53,101 nucleotides of DNA from Bacillota bacterium (GTDB lineage Bacteria > Bacillota > Clostridia > Caldicoprobacterales > DTU083). A program made the position numbers and the translations under genes. Positions 17,094 to 24,319 of the stretch are shown in pieces (the first letter of the stretch is position 1; every line of letters begins with the position of its first letter). A model generated the notes under the pieces. The model was given only the letters and a program-made list of their open reading frames with translations. It had not been told where the DNA came from and made no database searches. The stretch is taken from assembly GCA_029549985.1 (NCBI GenBank), contig JAKPIB010000045.1, positions 1-53,101 of the forward strand, given 5' to 3'.

Positions 17094-18338
17094 ATGAAAG
17101 CTGGATTAAGGGTATTAGGCATAATATCGGCCGCCATAATAGCTGTTATCGTCATGCAGCTTTTAGGCTTTTATCATATTCCCGGGTTTGAGGACGTCCT
17201 GCTCCTCCCGTCGCCGGATATCCTGTATGTATCAGAAAGCCCCGGCGCTACAACTGAGCCAGATGCTTCCTATTCCCCCGCCTACGCTGATATCATATCG
17301 ATCAAATATTGCAGGTCCAGGCTTGGAAAAAACGAGAGGGCGGTCTATGATACCATATACAATGCCGTCGACAGCTTGAAGGCAGAGGTCAGCTTGAAGC
17401 AGCACATGGTCGATGTTGATTCCCTGCTGAAGGTATACCATCTCTACACCCTGGACAGTCCTGAGCATTATTGGGTGGAGAACATAAGCTACTATTATGA
17501 TGAGTACACCAACCTTGTGAACAAGATCAGGTTTGTATACAACGTGAAATCACCGGAAGAAAAGGCCGGGCTGGATCAAAAGCTTGATGCAAGGGTAAAC
17601 AGCATACTGATGGATATCGACAAGAATGCTTCGGACTACAGCAAGGTAAAATATGTGCATGACCATATCGTATCAAACACAGCTTATGACAAGGCGGCAG
17701 AGCATAACCAGAACATACTGAGCGTATTGCTGTACAATACCTCGGTCTGCGCGGGATACGCTAGGACGACCCAGTACCTGCTCAACAGGCTGGGGGTGGA
17801 ATGTCTATACGTAGAGGGGACATCCAGGGGCGAGCACCATGCCTGGAATATCGTAAAGGTAGACGGGAAGTATTACAACCTGGATACGACCTGGGACGAC
17901 CCGGTTTTCAAAAGCCCCGCCGATATGGATTATTCCAGCTACATAAGCTATGAATATTTCCTTGTCACCGATGAAGCCATCAGCAAAACTCATAAAATGG
18001 GGCCTGCAGCCGTAAAATTCCCTGCATGCGTAAGCACGGAAAGCAACTACTTCAGGAAGGAAGGTCTCCTCTTTGATACCTTTGGCGCCCGGGAGGCCCG
18101 GACAGTAGCCGGGAAGATATATGACAACATCCTGAGCAGGCCCAGGTTCATCTCCTTCAGGTTCAGCACCCCTTCAGCATACGAGCATTACATGGACAAC
18201 ATAAGCAGCTATTGGTACGAGATCGCCAGGGCTGTGAATGAAATGCACGGCAGTGATATCGTAAATATGTATCAGGCTTCATATTTCAAGTCAGATGATG
18301 GCGGAAACACCGTATGCATGGTCATATACTACAACTGA
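17094..18338 (+). CDS. Transglutaminase-like protein, paralogue of the upstream gene
   Basis: The 414-residue product has a single N-terminal anchor or signal (GLRVLGIISAAIIAVIVMQL) but no lipobox and no Pro/Thr linker. The catalytic region is near-identical in layout to the preceding protein: TSVCAGYARTTQYLLNRLG (Cys, about 220), HHAWNIVKVDGKYYNLDTT (His) and WDDPVF (Asp). Both paralogues share SPEHYW, KVKYIHDHIV-type and CxSTESNY segments, which indicates a tandem duplication followed by divergence in the anchoring region. I chose the ATG at 17094, after GGTGAGG. The 71-base gap to the previous gene and lack of a terminator suggest one transcript. Confidence 0.82.
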   Translation: MKAGLRVLGIISAAIIAVIVMQLLGFYHIPGFEDVLLLPSPDILYVSESPGATTEPDASYSPAYADIISIKYCRSRLGKNERAVYDTIYNAVDSLKAEVSLKQHMVDVDSLLKVYHLYTLDSPEHYWVENISYYYDEYTNLVNKIRFVYNVKSPEEKAGLDQKLDARVNSILMDIDKNASDYSKVKYVHDHIVSNTAYDKAAEHNQNILSVLLYNTSVCAGYARTTQYLLNRLGVECLYVEGTSRGEHHAWNIVKVDGKYYNLDTTWDDPVFKSPADMDYSSYISYEYFLVTDEAISKTHKMGPAAVKFPACVSTESNYFRKEGLLFDTFGAREARTVAGKIYDNILSRPRFISFRFSTPSAYEHYMDNISSYWYEIARAVNEMHGSDIVNMYQASYFKSDDGGNTVCMVIYYN

Positions 18339-18387
18339 AGCTTGTTGCATAACATCAAACAATATTTGCAAATCATGGGGCTTGGCA

Positions 18388-18424
18388 AAAACGCTCCTCT
18401 TAAAGCATGAAGAGGAGCGTTTCC
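18388..18424 (+). terminator. Terminator after the transglutaminase-like pair
   Basis: AAACGCTCCTCTT pairs with AAGAGGAGCGTTT (18410-18422) over 13 bp with an 8-base loop. The T tract is short (TTTCCTATTTC). Confidence 0.8.
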
Positions 18425-18495
18425 TATTTCAGGCAACTCTTTTTATGTCAGTGCTGTTTTGCATGTATCGTCCTGAAAACCAGGTTCACCGGCAT

Positions 18496-20541
18496 TTAAA
18501 AGAGGGAGAATAATGCGAACAGTGAAGCTGCTATGGAAGCAACCAGGGAGACGACCGTGATCTGGGTATTGATCGAAGGCCCGGCAGTATCCTTGAAGGG
18601 ATCGCCGACTGTGTCGCCTATGACTGCTGCCTTGTGGGCATCGCTGCCCTTGCCGCCGAAGTGGCCTGCTTCGATATACTTCTTTGCATTGTCCCAGAGG
18701 CCGCCGGCATTGCTCATGAGCAGGGCCAGGAAGAGACCTGTCACGATATTGCCTGCCAGGAAGCCGCCCACAGCCCTAACGCCGCCGATAAAGCCGACTA
18801 CCAGGGTGATTATGATCGTTGTGAGGCCGGCGGGGATGAGCTCTTTAATGGAACCTATGGTAGCTATATCGATGCACTTGTCGTATTCGGGCATTACGCC
18901 TTCTTTGCCTTCCTTGAGGCCTTCTATGGTATCAAACTGCCTGTGGATCTCTTCGACCATCTTCTGGGAGTTGCGGTTGACACCGAGCATCAGCATGGCT
19001 GAGAAAACAGCCGGGATCGCAGCGCCAACCAGCGTGCCGAAGAATACGAGGGGATCCATGAGGTTAAAGCTGATGATCTCACCGGTAACAGATTCCACGA
19101 TCTCCTGGAATGCGCCCAGCAGGGCGATAACGGTCAGGCCTGCAGCGCCGATCGCAAAGCCCTTTGTTATGGCCTTTGCGGTATTGCCGGCTGCGTCCAG
19201 CTTATCGGTCGTTTCAAGGACATCATCGCCAAGGCCGCCCATTTCAGCAAGGCCACGGGCATTGTCAACGATGGGGCCGTATGCGTCGTTGGAAATGATC
19301 ATGCCAACGATCGACAGCATGCCTATTGCAGCGATGGAAATACCAAACATGGGGTATCCCGGGCCCAGGGGTTCGCAGAGCTTGTAAGCGCCAAGGGCAG
19401 CTACGCCTATACCTATTATTGAGGGCAGAATGCTTACCAGTCCATAGGAGAAGCCGGAGAGGATCGTAAAGGCAGGACCGCTCTTGCAGGCTTCGGCCAC
19501 CTTTTCAACGGGCTTCTTGTCGTCGCCTGTGAAGAAGTCACTGGTAAAGCCTATGATAACACCGACTGCCATACCAAGGATCGTTGCGCCCCAGACACGA
19601 ATATTGATGCTGCCTTTGCTCAGCATGGTGGCGATGAATGTGAGCACCAGATAAATGCCACAGGTGAGCAGGGTTCCGCCGTTTAGAGCCTTTCCGGGAT
19701 CGCCGTCCTTACCTACACGGGCAAAGAGCACACCTATGATGGAGGCCAGGAGTCCCAAGGCCCCGAAGCAGAAGATGACCTCGATCTGTCCTAAAGGAGC
19801 GGCAACTACGAGAGCTGCGGCGATAGATGCGATCTGAGAGTCGAACAGGTCAGCGCCCATACCTGCAACGTCACCTACGTTGTCGCCAACATTGTCAGCG
19901 ATAACGGCCGGGTTGCGGGGGTCATCCTCAGGGATGCCCAGCTCGACCTTACCGATAAGGTCTGCGGCAATATCAGCTGTCTTTGTAAAGATACCGCCGC
20001 CGGCTTTGGCAAACAGAGCCAGAGAGCTGGCGCCAAAGCTGAATGCTATGACCATGTTCGGATCATCTGTCAGTATGTGCAGGAGCGCTGCACCTGCCAA
20101 AGCAGTGCTGACAACGGCCATACCCATTACAGCGCCGCCGCGGAAGCCTGCCATATATGCCGGAGCAAGGCCTTGCTTAGCCGCTGATGCTGACCGTACA
20201 TTGGCAATGGTTGCGATGCTGATGCCTATATAACCGGCCAGGGCTGACAGGAGTGAGCCTGATATATATGCTGCTACGGCTATGACATTTGATAATGGGT
20301 TCTCGCTCTGCCAGATAGGTGACGGGTAAACCAGCAGGATCACGACGGCTGCGATACTTACGAATACAGCCAGGATGCGGTATTCACGCTTCAGGAACGT
20401 AAATGCGCCATTGCGTACCAGCTGACCTATACCTGCAATTTTTCCCTCTGCAACAGGGAGGTTCTGCACCCATTTGTAAAAATATGCGGCAACACACATT
20501 GCAATGAATGCCACAACTAGGGATAGATAAGACCACAACAT
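18496..20541 (-). CDS. hppA: Membrane-bound proton-translocating pyrophosphatase
   Basis: The 681-residue protein has about 15-16 membrane segments and hydrolyses pyrophosphate while pumping H+. The substrate-binding loop DIAADLIGKVELGIPEDDPR and NPAVIADNVGDNVGDVAGM are intact, as is GGKGSDAHKAAVIGDTVGDP near the C-terminus. The segment GNTAKAITKG has Lys at 456 and Thr at 459. In this family those residues mark potassium-independent, proton-pumping enzymes, whereas sodium pumps carry Ala there. The ribosome binding site AGGAGGTAGC precedes the ATG. It lies downstream of oadB-oadG on the same strand, separated by 216 bases with a long hairpin. Confidence 0.95.
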   Translation of the reverse strand: MLWSYLSLVVAFIAMCVAAYFYKWVQNLPVAEGKIAGIGQLVRNGAFTFLKREYRILAVFVSIAAVVILLVYPSPIWQSENPLSNVIAVAAYISGSLLSALAGYIGISIATIANVRSASAAKQGLAPAYMAGFRGGAVMGMAVVSTALAGAALLHILTDDPNMVIAFSFGASSLALFAKAGGGIFTKTADIAADLIGKVELGIPEDDPRNPAVIADNVGDNVGDVAGMGADLFDSQIASIAAALVVAAPLGQIEVIFCFGALGLLASIIGVLFARVGKDGDPGKALNGGTLLTCGIYLVLTFIATMLSKGSINIRVWGATILGMAVGVIIGFTSDFFTGDDKKPVEKVAEACKSGPAFTILSGFSYGLVSILPSIIGIGVAALGAYKLCEPLGPGYPMFGISIAAIGMLSIVGMIISNDAYGPIVDNARGLAEMGGLGDDVLETTDKLDAAGNTAKAITKGFAIGAAGLTVIALLGAFQEIVESVTGEIISFNLMDPLVFFGTLVGAAIPAVFSAMLMLGVNRNSQKMVEEIHRQFDTIEGLKEGKEGVMPEYDKCIDIATIGSIKELIPAGLTTIIITLVVGFIGGVRAVGGFLAGNIVTGLFLALLMSNAGGLWDNAKKYIEAGHFGGKGSDAHKAAVIGDTVGDPFKDTAGPSINTQITVVSLVASIAASLFALFSLF

Positions 20542-20666
20542 TTTATGCTACCTCCTGATTCTGTAATATTTATATCTGAAGACAGAGGATCAATAAAACA
20601 AGCCAACCCCCCGTCGTGTTAAGTTAGAACCGCGAGCCATCATGCCTGATGTACTTCACGGATGTC

Positions 20667-20732
20667 AAAAAACATCATCTTACCCGAGTTGCTCCTAAGA
20701 AGGGCAGCAGTCTGCAGATACGATGATGTTTT
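20667..20732 (-). terminator. Long hairpin with T run between oadG and hppA
   Basis: On the minus strand AAAACATCATC (20732-20722) pairs with GATGATGTTTTTT (20679-20667). The 42-base loop can itself form TGCT(G)CC/GGAGCA. The six-T run makes it terminator-like for oadB-oadG, but its size and inner structure also fit an attenuator for hppA, which starts 126 bases further on. Confidence 0.6.
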
Positions 20733-20757
20733 ATACTTGTGGTAAGTTGATATATGT

Positions 20758-20877
20758 TTATTTTTCAGGGAATAAGCGGAGCATCAGCTTGACCAGGAAG
20801 TAAAATATGGTGAGTACGAGAAAAACTCCGCCTACGCCAAACCCCATAACTTCGAGTGCACCCAGGAATATCTCCAT
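20758..20877 (-). CDS. OadG-like small gamma subunit of a sodium-pump decarboxylase
   Basis: The 39-residue protein is essentially one membrane helix: MEIFLGALEVMGFGVGGVFL, then VLTIFYFLVKLM and a short basic tail, LRLFPEK. This is the pattern of OadG/MmdD-type gamma subunits, which anchor the biotin-dependent decarboxylase to the membrane. The ribosome binding site TAGGAGGTAGC precedes the ATG. It starts 12 bases after the oadB stop, so the two genes form one operon. Being under 60 codons it is easily missed. Confidence 0.8.
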   Translation of the reverse strand: MEIFLGALEVMGFGVGGVFLVLTIFYFLVKLMLRLFPEK

Positions 20878-20889
20878 GTCAGCTACCTC

Positions 20890-22062
20890 CTAACTTAATA
20901 ATGCCAGAATTATGGCTCCGGCTATGACGGACCCGATCTGTCCGGCGACATTGGCACCTATGGCAGGCATGAGGACGAAGTTTGTCGGATCCTCTTTCTG
21001 AGCCATTTTCTGTACGATACGTGCAGACATGGGGAAAGCAGAGATGCCGCATCCGCCGATCATGGGATTTATCTTCTTTTTCAGGAACAGGTTCACGAAC
21101 TTCGCAAATAAAACGCCAAAGGCTGTGTCGAATACAAAAGCCAAAAGGCCAATGCCCAGGATAAGGAATGTCTGTACGGTGAGGAACTGCTCGGCTGCCA
21201 TGGTTGATCCGATGGTGATGCCCAGCAGGAGAGTGACAAGGTTTCCAAGCTCATTCTGGGCTGTCTGAGAAAGGCGCTCCAGCACTCCGCATTCACGGAT
21301 GAGGTTGCCGAACATAAGGGAACCGATCAGCGGCACGGATATGGGTGCTATGATACCGGCGACTATGGTAACTACGATGGGGAAGAGGATGAGCACTGTC
21401 TTGGATACCTTCACACCATAGTCGACATCCATGCGTATCTGGCGTTCCTTCTTGGTGGTCAGGGCCTTTATGACCGGTGGCTGGATCAGGGGCACCAGGG
21501 CCATGTAGGAGTAGGCAGCTACGGTTATGGCCCCTATGTATTTGGGAGCGAATTTTGTGCCGACAAATATCGACGTAGGCCCGTCCGCCGCGCCTATTAT
21601 GCCGACTGCGGCCGCTTCCTTGAGGGAAAAGAGCCCTTCACCAGGAGCCAGGCCTAAAAGGCTGGATATTGCTTCAGGCAATTCGATCAGGTTTGTGGAA
21701 GCAGCCATCAGCATCGAAGCGAATATACCGAACTGAGCTGCCGCACCAAAGAACAGTGTGACCGGCTGCTTGAGCAGAGGTGAGAAATCTATCATTGCCC
21801 CAACTGCAACAAATATCAGTATGGGGAACAGCTCATTGACGATCCCTGCATTATACAGGACGGTCAAAAATCCATGTTCGCCAACTGCCGTAGATCCTGG
21901 AATGTTGGTCAGTATCGCTCCGAAGCCTATCGGGAGAAGCAGCATGGGCTCGTATTCCTTTTTGATGGCAAGATAAATAAGTACGATCCCTATCAACAGC
22001 ATGACGCCATGCTGCCAAGTGAAATTGGTAAAGCCGTTCAATAATGATTGCAACTTGTCCAT
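20890..22062 (-). CDS. Sodium ion-translocating decarboxylase beta subunit
   Basis: This 390-residue integral membrane protein of the OadB/GcdB/MmdB family couples decarboxylation of a carboxybiotin carrier to Na+ export. Family hallmarks seen are IGAADGPTSIFVG, containing the conserved Asp of the Na+ site, KFAPKYIGAITVAAYSYMAL, GNLIRECGVLERLS, and INPMIGGCGISAFPMSARI at the end of the conserved core. The start at 22062 follows AAAGGA; a 12-codon upstream extension to 22098 has no such site. No carboxyltransferase (alpha) or biotin carrier gene is in the window, so the substrate (oxaloacetate, methylmalonyl-CoA or glutaconyl-CoA) is undetermined. Confidence 0.9.
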   Translation of the reverse strand: MDKLQSLLNGFTNFTWQHGVMLLIGIVLIYLAIKKEYEPMLLLPIGFGAILTNIPGSTAVGEHGFLTVLYNAGIVNELFPILIFVAVGAMIDFSPLLKQPVTLFFGAAAQFGIFASMLMAASTNLIELPEAISSLLGLAPGEGLFSLKEAAAVGIIGAADGPTSIFVGTKFAPKYIGAITVAAYSYMALVPLIQPPVIKALTTKKERQIRMDVDYGVKVSKTVLILFPIVVTIVAGIIAPISVPLIGSLMFGNLIRECGVLERLSQTAQNELGNLVTLLLGITIGSTMAAEQFLTVQTFLILGIGLLAFVFDTAFGVLFAKFVNLFLKKKINPMIGGCGISAFPMSARIVQKMAQKEDPTNFVLMPAIGANVAGQIGSVIAGAIILALLS

Positions 22063-22157
22063 AACGATCCTTTCCCTTGCTTTATTGAAGTAGCGCATAT
22101 AATGTTAGGCTTCATTATTGTGCAAATCCGCCTAAAATCAAAATATACCCCTATAGT

Positions 22158-22196
22158 ATATTATCAAAAAATTTCTGTTTGTCAATTGATTGACAA
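22158..22196 (-). promoter_or_regulatory. oadB promoter with Rex-like palindrome over the -35 box
   Basis: On the minus strand TTGACA (22185-22180), 16 bases and TAATAT (22163-22158) form a promoter. TTGACA is half of the palindrome TTGTCAATTGATTGACAA (22179-22196). This resembles the Rex operator TTGTNAANNNNTTNACAA, with C/G at the variable positions. A redox (NADH/NAD+) repressor site is plausible; the identity of the regulator is inferred. Confidence 0.55.
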
Positions 22197-22277
22197 CCAA
22201 TATATCAGGTCATTCTGCATATTTCGAACAGATTCTGGAAAACATAATACAAAGTACAGGAAGGGTGGTTTTAGACG

Positions 22278-22436
22278 ATGGCACAGGTTACCTGCTCTGT
22301 ATGCGGACGCAACTGTGATGAGGCAATAACAAGGAGTTGTCCTGAATGCGGAGACTGCGTATGCGATGACTGCGGTACTCTGTTCGAGGGATACTGCCAG
22401 GGCTGTTACAACTATGTAACCCAGCATTATGAATAG
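22278..22436 (+). CDS. Small Cys-rich zinc-ribbon protein
   Basis: The 52-residue product contains TCSVCGRNC, CPECGDCVCDDCG and CQGC: eleven Cys in CxxC spacing, as in zinc ribbons or LIM/RING-like treble clefs. The ribosome binding site GGAAGGGTGG lies nine bases upstream, and a terminator starts 20 bases after the stop. Frame, start signal and terminator together support a real gene despite its size. No function is assigned. It is divergent from oadB, and the same palindrome lies in its upstream region. Confidence 0.65.
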   Translation: MAQVTCSVCGRNCDEAITRSCPECGDCVCDDCGTLFEGYCQGCYNYVTQHYE

Positions 22437-22455
22437 GATCAGCTGATATATATAA

Positions 22456-22482
22456 AAGTCCCATAACGGGACTTCTTTTTTA
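22456..22482 (+). terminator. Terminator after the Cys-rich gene
   Basis: AAGTCCC (22456-22462) and GGGACTT (22468-22474) with a 5-base loop, followed by CTTTTTTT. Confidence 0.9.
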
Positions 22483-22530
22483 AAATTGGCCCTTGGCTTC
22501 TGAAACGGGAGAGACTAATATTAGAATATA

Positions 22531-22559
22531 TTGAAAAAATTCGAAAAATGTAGTATATT
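22531..22559 (+). promoter_or_regulatory. Promoter of the zinc-finger membrane protein gene
   Basis: TTGAAA (22531-22536), 17 bases, TATATT (22554-22559), 43 bases before the start codon. Confidence 0.7.
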
Positions 22560-22601
22560 GAACTAGTAAAATTTAGAATTTAAGGGAGGAGTATTGGGGG
22601 T

Positions 22602-23528
22602 ATGGTTTTTCCGGGCTTGAAAAAGTGGGCCGAAAACAACTCATGGACCGTGGGCAAGGACAGGATATACGGAGAGTACAACGGATATTACTTCACGGCA
22701 TTTGACGAGCAAAACCTCAAATGCTTCGTTGCAGCGCTTCCCGTAGTGACGGATGAACAGAAGAGGGCTATCCTATCTGATCTTGAAACTCACAAAAAGG
22801 AGCTTGGTATCGGGGAGTTCAGCCTTGAAAACAGTCTCTTGTCTGTGAGATTAAAGGAAGTATTGTCACCGGTGACCCAGGAGAAAATGAGGAACTATCT
22901 CGATCACATCACAACTGTCCTGAAGGAGCAGAAGGTAAGCGGGACAGGCCATTGCTTCAATTGCGAGCAGGAGGTGTCCACAGAAAAGGTTTTGCTGAAC
23001 GATATCCTTACACCCATGTGCGATGACTGCTACTCAAAGGCAGTGGATGCGATCCTGCAGGCTGAACGGGAGCTTGAAACAGAGGACAAAAACTACCCGA
23101 TCGGCTTTCTGGGTGCATTGGCCGGGGGAATAGTAGGAGCGATCCCGTGGATAATAGTCTCCTCATTCGGCTGGTTTGTTGGATGGCTGGGCTTTTTGAT
23201 CGGAAAGGCGGCGCTGAAAGGCTACACCCTGTGCAAGGGCAGGCTGGGCAAGGCTACGCCCTGGATAATAGCCGGCGTTACGGTCTTTTGCGTTCTGTTG
23301 GCTGAGTTCGTTTCGTTCTCATTGATGATATACATACAAGCCAGTCAGGAAGGCATACCATTCTCATTAGACCTGCTTTTACTTATCCTGACTGCTGAAG
23401 GTGTGCCGGGAGAGATCCTGCTAAACGTCGGCATCGGCATAGTGATAGCTTTGGTTGGTATAAGCCCGCTGTTCAAGGGTATCAACCAGGAAGTCAAATA
23501 CATGGTCCCAAGGGTTGAGAAGATCTGA
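22602..23528 (+). CDS. Membrane protein with N-terminal domain, zinc finger and C-terminal helices, unknown function
   Basis: The 308-residue protein has three visible parts. A soluble N-terminal domain (about 1-118) is rich in aromatic and charged residues. A CxxC...CxxC zinc motif follows (GHCFNCEQEV and PMCDDCYSKA, about 127-160). The C-terminal half has about four membrane segments (GFLGALAGGIVGAIPWIIVS, GWFVGWLGFLIGKAAL, TPWIIAGVTVFCVLLAEFVS, ILLNVGIGIVIALVGISPLF). I do not recognise a family with certainty; zinc-ribbon plus membrane proteins of this type are widespread hypotheticals in Firmicutes. It has its own promoter and terminator and is monocistronic. Confidence 0.8.
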   Translation: MVFPGLKKWAENNSWTVGKDRIYGEYNGYYFTAFDEQNLKCFVAALPVVTDEQKRAILSDLETHKKELGIGEFSLENSLLSVRLKEVLSPVTQEKMRNYLDHITTVLKEQKVSGTGHCFNCEQEVSTEKVLLNDILTPMCDDCYSKAVDAILQAERELETEDKNYPIGFLGALAGGIVGAIPWIIVSSFGWFVGWLGFLIGKAALKGYTLCKGRLGKATPWIIAGVTVFCVLLAEFVSFSLMIYIQASQEGIPFSLDLLLLILTAEGVPGEILLNVGIGIVIALVGISPLFKGINQEVKYMVPRVEKI

Positions 23529-23537
23529 CGTGCCAGT

Positions 23538-23579
23538 CCGGCAGCAGTCCTTCGGATGATTGCTGCCGGGCTTTATTTT
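23538..23579 (+). terminator. Terminator after the zinc-finger membrane protein gene
   Basis: CCGGCAGCA (23538-23546) pairs with TGCTGCCGG (23561-23569), followed by GCTTTATTTTG. Confidence 0.85.
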
Positions 23580-23665
23580 GTTCGCCGGACAACATTTAAC
23601 AGTTGACATTGGGGCTGCAAAATATTAATATAATATGGCAGTCTTTTTTTAGACCTGATATTCAT

Positions 23666-23742
23666 GTGCCTGTAGCTCAGTTGGATAGAGTGCTTGACTA
23701 CGAATCAAGAGGTCAGGGGTTCGAATCCCTTCAGGCACGCCA
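23666..23742 (+). tRNA. tRNA-Arg (anticodon ACG)
   Basis: Acceptor arms GTGCCTG and CAGGCAC pair perfectly. The anticodon stem CTTGA/TCAAG encloses CTACGAA with ACG at 23700-23702. D-loop and T-loop (GGTTCGAATCC) are canonical. CCA is encoded. A TTGACA (23603-23608) upstream with an AT-rich -10 region is its probable promoter, although the spacing is imperfect. Confidence 0.97.
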
Positions 23743-23781
23743 AAGGCCCGCATGCCATAAAGGCTTGCGGGCTTTATTTTT
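23743..23781 (+). terminator. Terminator after tRNA-Arg
   Basis: AAAGGCCCGCATGCC pairs with GGCTTGCGGGCTTT around an ATAAA loop, followed by ATTTTT, directly after the tRNA 3' end. Confidence 0.88.
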
Positions 23782-23821
23782 ATACCTGGGTATTTGCACC
23801 TGAGGGTACTATGGATCCGGA

Positions 23822-24139
23822 TCATTTGCGCGTTTGCTCATCTATCCATGCCAGATAGGCAGCGCTTCCCTTCTCTGCATCTACAAGCAGGAGCTCCGGG
23901 GTATCATACGGATGGATCTCAAGGAGTTTTTGCTCCAGCTCAGGATACAGGTCCTTTCTGGTTTTCAGCAGCACCAGGATCTCATCCTCATGGCAAAGCT
24001 CACCCTTCCTTGTATAATGGCTTTTGATCCTGATCTCCTGGACACATGCCGCCAGCTTGCATCGGATGATCTCATCTATCACAGGCTTTGCCTGCTCCTC
24101 ATTTGCAAAAGTCGTCATGACTATGCCGTACTGGCCCAT
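23822..24139 (-). CDS. cutA: CutA1 family protein
   Basis: The 105-residue product shows the CutA1 signature: IVMTTFANEEQAKPVIDEII, LAACVQEI, EDEILVLLKTRKDL, and HPYDTPELLLVDAEKGSAAY with the conserved IHPYDTPE and Tyr. CutA1 forms very stable ferredoxin-like trimers, historically linked to divalent-cation tolerance; the molecular role is still unclear. The usual CutA Trp of the YWW.G segment is replaced here (SHYTRKGEL). It is monocistronic and convergent with tRNA-Arg. Confidence 0.9.
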   Translation of the reverse strand: MGQYGIVMTTFANEEQAKPVIDEIIRCKLAACVQEIRIKSHYTRKGELCHEDEILVLLKTRKDLYPELEQKLLEIHPYDTPELLLVDAEKGSAAYLAWIDEQTRK

Positions 24140-24319
24140 GACAATACCTCCCGATAATTGTTTTCTTCATACTAATGTTAAAATACATAGAGCAAAATGC
24201 CAAGCCGTTTGTAGAGATGGCCCCGCTCTGCTAGAATAGGAAGTGATCCAATATAGCAACAAATATCAAGAAACGTACTTCCCGGTTGGTCTAGTATAAG
24301 CTTGGGAGGGAGAGCTTTG

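Noticed and set aside
18533-19387. 284-codon open frame opposite hppA
   Set aside because: It is a mirror of the strongly biased hppA codons; composition is Pro/Ser/Thr/Met-rich with no fold signal.
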